Shown here: piece by piece, positions 1 through 4,864 of the stretch
Numbering within the stretch: position 1 is the first letter of the stretch
Layout of the letters: each line of letters begins with the position of its first letter
Source of the DNA: Pseudomonadota bacterium
GTDB lineage: Bacteria > Pseudomonadota > Alphaproteobacteria > Rhodobacterales > Rhodobacteraceae
Assembly (NCBI GenBank): GCA_021813645.1
Contig: JAKAJW010000287.1
Span: forward strand, 1-5,991
Length of the DNA: 5,991 nt
Direction of reading: 5' to 3'
Notes under the pieces: generated by a model
Told to the model about the DNA's origin: nothing
Databases searched by the model: none
The model's input: only the letters and a program-made list of their open reading frames with translations
Translations under genes and position numbers: made by a program

Positions 1-81
1 ACCGATTTCACACCGACATGCACCGACAGTTTGCGTCGGGCGTTTGGGGGACTTCGGTCGGGACGGTGCCGGGGTCAGCCC

Positions 82-105
82 GGCCGCCGGGCCCGATCGG
101 CGGCC
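82..105 (+). other. Perfect 8-bp inverted repeat (hairpin) in the rpiA leader
   Basis: GGCCGCCG at 82-89 is the exact reverse complement of CGGCGGCC at 98-105, with an 8-base loop (90-97). The all-G/C stem would be very stable as RNA. No T-run follows (the next bases are TGCATCC), so it is not a standard intrinsic terminator. It could be the remnant of an upstream gene's terminator, an mRNA structure, or chance in GC-rich DNA. Confidence 0.45.
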
Positions 106-118
106 TGCATCCGCGGCG

Positions 119-152
119 CGGGTCCGTAGCCATCGGGGCGGGCCCGGACCCG
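119..152 (+). other. Perfect 8-bp inverted repeat with long loop
   Basis: CGGGTCCG at 119-126 pairs exactly with CGGACCCG at 145-152 across an 18-base loop. It lies 13 bases after the first hairpin, so the leader could fold into two adjacent stems. No T-run follows. The long loop weakens the case for a terminator. Confidence 0.35.
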
Positions 153-153
153 G

Positions 154-180
154 AAAGCCCTCGCCGCCGGCCACGGCTTT
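154..180. terminator. Possible weak bidirectional terminator upstream of rpiA
   Basis: AAAGCC at 154-159 is the exact reverse complement of GGCTTT at 175-180, with a GC-rich 15-base loop that can form its own short pairs. An A-run on one side and a T-run on the other is the layout of a bidirectional terminator, but the T-run is only three bases and the stem six. It sits immediately before the candidate -10 of rpiA, which fits a role in ending transcription from upstream. This is inference only. Confidence 0.2.
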
Positions 181-183
181 GCC

Positions 184-189
184 TATAAC
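184..189 (+). promoter_or_regulatory. Candidate -10 element (TATAAC) for rpiA
   Basis: TATAAC matches five of six bases of the sigma-70 -10 consensus and is the most AT-rich spot in the leader. It would place the transcript start around 195 and give a 5' untranslated region of about 20 bases. The -35 region about 17 bases upstream (near 161-166) is GC-rich and a poor match, so the call rests on the -10 alone. Confidence 0.3.
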
Positions 190-204
190 CCGAGCAAGAC
201 CCAG

Positions 205-211
205 TAAGGAG
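205..211 (+). promoter_or_regulatory. Ribosome binding site of rpiA (TAAGGAG)
   Basis: TAAGGAG is a near-perfect anti-16S match and lies six bases before the ATG at 218. It decides the start: the same frame stays open upstream to an ATG at 44, but nothing comparable precedes that codon. Confidence 0.85.
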
Positions 212-217
212 ACCTCG

Positions 218-1006
218 ATGCCCGCCGCGCTTTCCCCGATCGACAAGGCGAAATTCGTCGCCGCCAAACGGGCGGTCGACTATGTTGAGAGCGGCATGAA
301 GGTCGGGCTCGGCACCGGTTCGACGGCGGCCTGGATGGTGCGCTGCCTGGGCGAGATGGTGCGCGAGGACGGGCTGAAGATCGTCGGCGTGCCGACCTCG
401 ACGCGCACCGCCGAGCTGGCGCGGCAGGTTGGCATCAAGGTGGTCAGCCTCGACGAGGCGAAATGGCTCGACCTGACGATCGACGGTGCCGACGAGTTCG
501 ATCCAGAGCTGAACCTGATCAAGGGCGGCGGCGGGGCGCTGCTGCAGGAGAAGATCGTCGCCACCGCCTCGGATCAGATGATCGTGATCGCCGATGCGGC
601 CAAGGAGGTCGCCCAGCTCGGCGCCTTCCCGCTGCCGGTCGAGGTGGTGCCCTTCGGCTGGCAGACCACCAAGGCGCTGGTCGAGGAGACGCTCGCCTCG
701 CTCGACGTGCTGGGCCAGACCACCACGTTGCGGATGAACGGCGAGCGGCCGTTCCTGACCGACGAGGGCAATTACATCGTCGACGCCCATCTGCTGCGGA
801 TCGGCAATGCCCGCCAGTTGTCGCTGGTGCTGAACCAGATCCCCGGCGTGGTGGAGAACGGGCTGTTCATCGACATCTGCGACATCGCGGTGGTCGGCCA
901 TGGCGATGGCCGCGTCTCGGTGCGAGACGCCGCGAGCGGGCTCTGCGAGGAGACCACGATCGAGTTTGTCGAGCACGACAACATCTTCACCGACCTGGGC
1001 GAGTGA
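218..1006 (+). CDS. rpiA: Ribose-5-phosphate isomerase A (RpiA)
   Basis: Cytosolic enzyme interconverting ribose 5-phosphate and ribulose 5-phosphate in the non-oxidative pentose phosphate pathway; it also serves the Calvin cycle where one exists. The product is 262 residues, slightly longer than E. coli RpiA and typical of alphaproteobacterial members. All family signatures are visible: the phosphate-binding GTGST at 32-36, the DGADEFD active-site motif at 89-95 (D89 and D92 match the family's conserved aspartates), and KGGGGALLQEK at 102-112, with K102 and E111 corresponding to the substrate lysine and catalytic glutamate. The C-terminal half keeps the conserved GNYIVD and VVENGLF segments. 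The start at 218 is backed by a strong Shine-Dalgarno and by an N-terminus that begins where the family does. The stop is one base before gor, so the two are almost certainly co-transcribed and probably translationally coupled. No key residue is missing. Confidence 0.97.
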   Translation: MPAALSPIDKAKFVAAKRAVDYVESGMKVGLGTGSTAAWMVRCLGEMVREDGLKIVGVPTSTRTAELARQVGIKVVSLDEAKWLDLTIDGADEFDPELNLIKGGGGALLQEKIVATASDQMIVIADAAKEVAQLGAFPLPVEVVPFGWQTTKALVEETLASLDVLGQTTTLRMNGERPFLTDEGNYIVDAHLLRIGNARQLSLVLNQIPGVVENGLFIDICDIAVVGHGDGRVSVRDAASGLCEETTIEFVEHDNIFTDLGE

Positions 1007-1007
1007 C

Positions 1008-2363
1008 ATGAGCTTCGATTTCGATCTGTTCGTCATCGGCGGCGGCTCCGGCGGGGTGCGCGCGGCGCGGGTGGCGGCCGAGGCGGGCGCTCGCGTCGGG
1101 CTGGCCGAGGAAAGCCGGATGGGCGGCACCTGCGTGATCCGCGGCTGCGTGCCGAAGAAGCTGATGGTCTTCGCCTCCTCCTATCCGGCCGCGGTGGCCG
1201 AGGCGCGCGCCTATGGCTGGTCGGCCCGGCTCGGCGGGTTCGACTGGCTGGCCTTCCGCGCCAAGCTGCATGGCGAGCTGGATCGACTGGAGGGGATCTA
1301 TCGCGGCAATCTGCTGAAGGCCGGGGTGGCGATTTACGACGCCCGCGCGGTGCTGGAGGATGCGCATCGGGTGCGGCTGGACAGCGGCGAGAGCGTCAGC
1401 GCCAAGCACATCCTGGTGGCGACCGGGGCGCGGCCCTTCGTGCCGGAGTTTCCCGGCCACGAGCTGGCGCTGACCTCGAACGACATGTTCGACCTCGAAG
1501 CGCTGCCGAAGCGGCTGCTGGTGGTCGGCGGCGGCTATATCGCCTGCGAATTCGCCGGGATCATGAACGGGCTGGGCGTCGAGGTGACGCAGTTCTACCG
1601 CGGCGCGCAAATCCTGCGCGGCTTCGACGACGAGGCCCGCGGCCATGTCGCCGAGGCGATGCGGGCGCGCGGCATCGACATCCACTGCGGCACCGAGGTG
1701 CTGGCGATGGAGCGCGACGGGGCGGGGGTGCGGGTCGCCTGCACCGGCGGCAACGACCGCAGCTTCGACGCCGTGCTCTACGCCACCGGGCGGGTGCCGA
1801 ATTCGGCCGGGCTGGGGCTGGAGGCGCTTGGCGTCGGGCTGGGCCGCAACGGCGAGGTGAAGGTCGACGCCTACAGCCAGACCGCGGTGCCCTCGATCTA
1901 TGCGGTGGGCGATGTCACTGACCGGATCAACCTGACCCCGGTGGCGATCCGCGAGGGCCATGCCTTTGCCGACACCGTGTTCAACGGCCGGCCGACCACC
2001 GCGGATCACGAACTGGTCGCCTCGGCCGTGTTCACCCAGCCGGAACTGGGATCGGTCGGCCTGACCGAGGAGCAGGCGCGCGAGCGCGAGCCGATCGAGG
2101 TTTATTCCGCCGCCTTCCGGCCGATGCAAAGCCTGTTCGCCGGCCAGAACGAGAAGGTGATGATGAAGCTCATCGTCGCGCAGGCGAGCCGCAAGGTTCT
2201 GGGATGCCATATCGTCGCACCGGCGGCGGGCGAGATGATCCAACTCGCCGCGATTGCGATTAAGATGGGCGCCACAAAGGAAGATTTCGACCGCACCGTG
2301 GCGGTGCATCCGACCATGGCGGAGGAGTTGGTGACGCTCCGTAGCCCGGTGCGGAAGGCTTGA
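1008..2363 (+). CDS. gor: Glutathione-disulfide reductase (Gor)
   Basis: FAD-dependent cytosolic flavoenzyme reducing glutathione disulfide to glutathione with NADPH. The product is 451 residues, close to E. coli Gor. In order: the FAD dinucleotide-binding GGGSGG at 11-16; the redox-active disulfide motif GGTCVIRGCVPKK, with C42 and C47; the NADPH-binding GGGYIA at 174-179, followed by R198 and R204, spaced like the two arginines that select the NADPH phosphate in E. coli; the second FAD motif with G301-D302; and the C-terminal dimerisation domain ending in HPTMAEE, where H434 and E439 form the catalytic His-Glu pair contributed to the partner subunit. The arginines and the overall match argue against lipoamide dehydrogenase or mercuric reductase. 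The IRGC form of the redox motif is the one known from plant, cyanobacterial and many alphaproteobacterial enzymes; E. coli has NVGC. The ATG is one base after the rpiA stop and has only a weak purine-rich site (around 997-1003), so translation probably depends on rpiA. Confidence 0.97.
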   Translation: MSFDFDLFVIGGGSGGVRAARVAAEAGARVGLAEESRMGGTCVIRGCVPKKLMVFASSYPAAVAEARAYGWSARLGGFDWLAFRAKLHGELDRLEGIYRGNLLKAGVAIYDARAVLEDAHRVRLDSGESVSAKHILVATGARPFVPEFPGHELALTSNDMFDLEALPKRLLVVGGGYIACEFAGIMNGLGVEVTQFYRGAQILRGFDDEARGHVAEAMRARGIDIHCGTEVLAMERDGAGVRVACTGGNDRSFDAVLYATGRVPNSAGLGLEALGVGLGRNGEVKVDAYSQTAVPSIYAVGDVTDRINLTPVAIREGHAFADTVFNGRPTTADHELVASAVFTQPELGSVGLTEEQAREREPIEVYSAAFRPMQSLFAGQNEKVMMKLIVAQASRKVLGCHIVAPAAGEMIQLAAIAIKMGATKEDFDRTVAVHPTMAEELVTLRSPVRKA

Positions 2364-2369
2364 CAATCG

Positions 2370-2393
2370 CCCCCCAGTCACCACCTCGGGGGG
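2370..2393 (+). other. Hairpin in the gor-hflK gap
   Basis: Six C (2370-2375) face six G (2388-2393). The stem can be extended by AG (2376-2377) pairing with CT (2385-2386) across one bulged C, leaving a 7-base loop. It begins six bases after the gor stop. The following sequence is ACGACAACAGG, with no T-run, so a classic intrinsic terminator is unlikely. It may mark the boundary between the metabolic pair and the hflKC block, protect the upstream mRNA's 3' end, or partly attenuate read-through. Confidence 0.45.
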
Positions 2394-2401
2394 ACGACAA
2401 C

Positions 2402-2409
2402 AGGAAAGG
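2402..2409 (+). promoter_or_regulatory. Ribosome binding site of hflK (AGGAAAGG)
   Basis: A purine-rich AGGAAAGG lies six bases before the ATG at 2416. It fixes the hflK start and shows that hflK can be translated independently of gor, unlike the coupled genes on either side. Confidence 0.75.
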
Positions 2410-2415
2410 CGGCCG

Positions 2416-3591
2416 ATGGCAGGCAACAGCGGCGGACCCTGGGGCGGAGGCTCCGGCGGGTCGGGAGGATCGGGCGGCGGCAACGACAATCGGGGCGGCT
2501 GGCGTCCTCCGGGGGACGGGCCGGGCAACGACATCGACGAGTTGATGCGCAAGGGCCAGCAGAAGCTGAAGGTTCTGCTGGGCGGGCGTGGCGGCGGGCC
2601 GCAGGCGCCGATCGGCGGCGGCCGGGACGAGGGGCCCGGGCCGCGGGTGATCGGGCTCGGCGTCGCCGCGGTGCTGCTGCTGCTCTGGGGCTTTTCCTCG
2701 TTCTACACGGTGCGGCCGGAAGAACGGTCGGTCGAGCTGTTCCTGGGCAAGTTCTACCGCGTCGGCATGCCCGGCCTGAACTTCGCGCCCTGGCCGGTGG
2801 TGACCTACAAGGTGATCCCGACCACCGGCGAGCGGACCACCGACATCGGCTCGGGGCAGGGCGGGGCGAATGACAACGGCCTGATGCTGACCTCGGACCA
2901 GAACATCGTCGACGTGCATTTCCAGGTGGTCTGGAACGTCGACAATCCCGAGAAGTTCCTGTTCAACCTCGCCGATCCGACCGAGACGGTGCGGGCGGTC
3001 TCCGAGTCGGCGATGCGCGACATCATCGCGCGGACCGATTTGGCGCCGATCCTGAACAAGGACCGCGGCGAGATCTCGGCGCAGTTGCAGACCAATGTGC
3101 AGAAGACGCTGGACAGCTACGGCGCCGGCATCCGGGTGATCCGGGTGAACTTCGACAGCGCCGACCCGCCGAAGGAGGTGATCGATTCCTTCCGTGCGGT
3201 TCAGGCGGCGCAGCAGCAGCGCGACACCATGGTGAACGAGGCGCAGGCCTATGCCAACAAGGCGATCGGCGCGGCCAAGGGTCAGGCGGCCCAGACCGTG
3301 CAGGAGGCCGAGGGCTACAAGGCGCAGGTCGTCAACCTCGCCCAGGGCGACGCGAGCCGCTTCGACTCGGTCTACCAGTCCTATCAGAAGGCGCCCGAGG
3401 TGACCCGACGGCGGATGTATATCGACGCGATGGAATCGGTGCTGACCGGGATGCCCAAGGTGATCCTGGACGGCGTCGGCCAGAACGTGCTGCCCTATCT
3501 GCCGCTCGGCGGGGCGGCCGCGACGGCTGGCATGGGCACGGCGACGGGGACGATGGCGACGGGCACGATGGCGACGGGGGCAGGCAAATGA
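2416..3591 (+). CDS. hflK: FtsH protease modulator HflK (SPFH/band 7 protein)
   Basis: Inner-membrane subunit of the HflK-HflC complex, which in E. coli assembles into a large cage around the AAA protease FtsH and modulates membrane-protein degradation. The product is 391 residues. The N-terminal cytoplasmic segment (1-75) is rich in Gly/Asn/Asp, contains PWG, and includes IDELMRKGQQKLKVLLG; this style is typical of HflK and not of HflC or stomatins. One transmembrane helix lies at about 78-97, followed by an SPFH domain at about 98-260 and an Ala/Gln-rich, probably coiled-coil stretch at about 260-310. RRRMYIDAMESVL at 331-343 and PYLPLG at 360-365 match the conserved HflK C-terminal region. 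The last residues are low-complexity ATGTM-type pentapeptide repeats encoded by a 15-bp tandem repeat. The start is supported by AGGAAAGG six bases upstream. The stop overlaps the hflC start by four bases. Confidence 0.95.
   Translation: MAGNSGGPWGGGSGGSGGSGGGNDNRGGWRPPGDGPGNDIDELMRKGQQKLKVLLGGRGGGPQAPIGGGRDEGPGPRVIGLGVAAVLLLLWGFSSFYTVRPEERSVELFLGKFYRVGMPGLNFAPWPVVTYKVIPTTGERTTDIGSGQGGANDNGLMLTSDQNIVDVHFQVVWNVDNPEKFLFNLADPTETVRAVSESAMRDIIARTDLAPILNKDRGEISAQLQTNVQKTLDSYGAGIRVIRVNFDSADPPKEVIDSFRAVQAAQQQRDTMVNEAQAYANKAIGAAKGQAAQTVQEAEGYKAQVVNLAQGDASRFDSVYQSYQKAPEVTRRRMYIDAMESVLTGMPKVILDGVGQNVLPYLPLGGAAATAGMGTATGTMATGTMATGAGK
3541..3585 (+). repeat. 15-bp tandem repeat at the 3' end of hflK
   Basis: Three consecutive 15-base units (3541-3555, 3556-3570, 3571-3585) share the core GCGACGGG. 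Units 1 and 2 differ at one base; unit 3 matches at its start and diverges at its end. A further degenerate copy (GCGACGGCTGGCATG) lies at 3520-3534. The repeats encode ATGTM, ATGTM and ATGAG (residues 376-390). Because 15 is a multiple of three, changes in copy number would lengthen or shorten the HflK tail in frame. The last unit ends two bases before the hflC ATG, and its G-rich GGGGGCAGG probably serves as the hflC Shine-Dalgarno region. Confidence 0.8.
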
Positions 3592-4511
3592 AGAACCGCT
3601 GGACCTATATCCTGCCCGGCGCCGTGCTGCTGGCCGCGCTCGGCCTGTCGTCGGTGTTCATCGTCGATCCGCGCCAGAAGGCGCTGGTGATGCAGTTCGG
3701 CCAGGTCGTGCAGGTGCGCGAGCAGCCCGGTTTCTACTTCAAGATCCCGTTCATCCAGGAGGTGGTGCGCTATGACGGCCGCATCCTGGGCCTGCCGACC
3801 CAGCCGCTGGAAGTCACCCCGCTGGACGACCGCCGGCTGGTGGTCGATGCCTTCGCCCGCTGGCGGATCGTCGATCTGGTGAAATTCCGCCAGGCGACCG
3901 GCCCGGAGGGCGTGCGCTTCGCGCAGAACCGGCTGGAGCAGATCCTGAACGCCGCGGTGCGCCAGGTGCTGGGCTCGGTGCCTTCGGACGCGGTGCTGTC
4001 GAACGACCGCACCAATCTGATGGGGCAGATCCGCGACCTCGCCCGCAAGGAGGCCAATTCGCTGGGCATCGACGTGATCGACGTGCGGTTGACCCGCACC
4101 GACCTGCCGGACCAGAACCTGGCCGCCACCTATGCGCGGATGAAGGCGGAGCGGCAGCGCGAGGCGGCGCAGGAGCTCGCGCTGGGCAATCAGGAGGCGC
4201 AATCGGTGCGCGCAAAGGCCGATCGCGACGCGCTGGAGATCACCTCGGCGGCCAAGAAGCAGGCCGATGTGATCCGCGGCCAGGCCGATGCCGAGCGCAA
4301 CAAGATCTATGCCGAGGCCTATTCCAAGGATCCCGCCTTCTTCGCCTTCTACCGCTCGCTGCAGGCCTATCGCGCGGCGCTGAAGGGCAGCGACACCACC
4401 ATCGTGCTGAGCCCGAAGGGGGAGTTCTGGGATTATTTCGGCAATGAGGCGGGCGTTGGTGCCGGCAGCGGCGCCGCCAGCGCGGCCAAACCGGCAGTTC
4501 CCGGGCAATGA
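3588..4511 (+). CDS. hflC: FtsH protease modulator HflC (SPFH/band 7 protein)
   Basis: Partner of HflK in the membrane complex that modulates FtsH. The product is 307 residues, somewhat shorter than E. coli HflC. A single N-terminal membrane anchor (about 7-26) directly precedes the SPFH domain (about 27-190), with the bulk of the protein expected on the periplasmic side as in E. coli. The helical region at about 183-245 is rich in Ala, Glu, Gln, Arg and Lys (MKAERQREAAQE, then AKADRDALEITSAAKKQAD) and should form the coiled coil of the cage wall. The C-terminal signature is diagnostic of HflC: SKDPAFFAFYRSLQAYRAAL (246-265), then TTIVLSPKGEFWDYF (270-284). The last 20 or so residues are an Ala/Gly/Pro tail. 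The ATG overlaps the hflK stop as ATGA, and the HflC stop overlaps the next gene in the same way, so the three genes form one tightly coupled translational unit. Confidence 0.96.
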   Translation: MKNRWTYILPGAVLLAALGLSSVFIVDPRQKALVMQFGQVVQVREQPGFYFKIPFIQEVVRYDGRILGLPTQPLEVTPLDDRRLVVDAFARWRIVDLVKFRQATGPEGVRFAQNRLEQILNAAVRQVLGSVPSDAVLSNDRTNLMGQIRDLARKEANSLGIDVIDVRLTRTDLPDQNLAATYARMKAERQREAAQELALGNQEAQSVRAKADRDALEITSAAKKQADVIRGQADAERNKIYAEAYSKDPAFFAFYRSLQAYRAALKGSDTTIVLSPKGEFWDYFGNEAGVGAGSGAASAAKPAVPGQ

Positions 4512-4702
4512 GGCTGCTGCTGTTGGTGCTGGGCGGCGTCTTCGCCTTCGAGGGGCTGCTGCTGGCGCTGGCGCCGAAGCGGATCGAAGAGGCGATGGCG
4601 CTGTTCGCCCGGCTGACGGTCGATGCCCGCCGGGGCATCGGCCTCGGCGCGTTGGCGCTCGGCGTTGCGCTGATCGGTTTGGCGCGCGCCCATCTGGGTT
4701 GA
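4508..4702 (+). CDS. DUF2065 (YjeT-like) small membrane protein
   Basis: A 64-residue protein of unknown function that I assign to DUF2065. Two hydrophobic helices are visible: about 2-21 (RLLLLVLGGVFAFEGLLLAL) and about 43-59 (GIGLGALALGVALIGLA). They are joined by a short amphipathic loop with AP at 22-23, a Met/Arg-containing segment and RRG at 41-43, as in the family. The E. coli member yjeT also lies directly after hflC, which supports the assignment. The ATG overlaps the hflC stop by four bases (ATGA) and has no good ribosome binding site of its own, so its translation should be coupled to HflC. An accessory role with HflKC-FtsH is a reasonable guess from conserved linkage, but nothing in the sequence proves it. 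It contains no catalytic motif. Confidence 0.85.
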   Translation: MRLLLLVLGGVFAFEGLLLALAPKRIEEAMALFARLTVDARRGIGLGALALGVALIGLARAHLG

Positions 4703-4864
4703 GACAATCTGTCGCAGGCGCGGGAGATTTGGTTACATTCTCTCACCACCATTTGAGTCGCGGCGACGGGGATTGAGTTGCCATTTCGGGCCTCGGATCG
4801 CCCTTATGACGCCTGTGGTTCCGGCCGTCTGTCGGGACGAAGGCGATGAGGAAAGGAGTTCAAC
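4703..4864 (+). promoter_or_regulatory. Intergenic region upstream of the Do-family protease
   Basis: This is the longest gap between genes in the window and is less GC-rich than the flanking genes, so it probably holds the protease promoter. It contains a perfect 11-bp palindrome (GTCGC-G-GCGAC, 4757-4767) between two copies of TTGAGT (4753-4758 and 4773-4778) placed exactly 20 bases apart, about two helical turns. A short GACA-ATC-TGTC palindrome (4703-4713) directly follows the DUF2065 stop. I could not place a convincing sigma-70, heat-shock or RpoE-type promoter with correct spacing. Confidence 0.4.
4852..4858 (+). promoter_or_regulatory. Ribosome binding site that selects the GTG start of the protease
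   Basis: AAAGGAG lies six bases before the GTG at 4865. The first in-frame ATG (4880) is 21 bases from this site, too far for efficient use, so GTG is the preferred start. Confidence 0.8.

Larger units (their letters stand above)
1..217. other. GC-rich leader / intergenic region before rpiA
   Basis: I find no supportable gene here. One + frame stays open from base 2 into rpiA, and another is open from base 1 to a TAG at 127. The implied peptides are Arg/Pro/Gly-rich and resemble no family I know, which is common for non-coding DNA at this GC content. The stretch holds a short direct repeat (CACCGACA at 11-18 and again at 21-28), two perfect 8-bp inverted repeats (82-105 and 119-152), a 6-bp inverted repeat flanked by A and T runs (154-180), a possible -10 element (184-189) and the rpiA ribosome binding site. 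An upstream gene could end just before the window, but that cannot be seen. Confidence 0.6.

Noticed and set aside
1..129. The 3' end of an upstream gene in frame 1, ending at TAG 127
   Set aside because: The 42-residue peptide is Arg/Gly/Cys-rich without any family feature, and the frame crosses the perfect hairpin at 82-105. It is possible but cannot be supported.
44..217. A 58-codon N-terminal extension of rpiA from the ATG at 44
   Set aside because: The extension is Arg/Pro/Gly-rich, runs through the inverted repeats, matches nothing in the RpiA family, and has no ribosome binding site like the one before 218.
8..1129. 373-codon open frame on the - strand across the leader and rpiA
   Set aside because: It shadows rpiA, has low-complexity composition with no recognisable domain, and spans the non-coding leader and the start of gor.
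987..2552. 521-codon open frame on the - strand across gor
   Set aside because: It lies opposite a clear glutathione reductase with every active-site motif. Its peptide is His/Arg/Gln-rich with no family resemblance. Long antisense frames are expected at this GC content.
3495..4508. 337-codon open frame on the - strand across hflC
   Set aside because: It mirrors hflC almost exactly and is His/Leu/Arg-rich as expected for the complement of a GC-rich gene. No motif is visible.
4703..4713. The GACA-ATC-TGTC palindrome as a terminator for the hflKC unit
   Set aside because: Four-base arms with a three-base loop are too weak, and no T-run follows. It is likely chance.
4778..4809. A heat-shock-type promoter (TTGCCA, then CCCTTATG) before the protease
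   Set aside because: The spacing between the candidate -35 and -10 elements is too long for sigma-70 or an alphaproteobacterial RpoH site, and neither element matches well.
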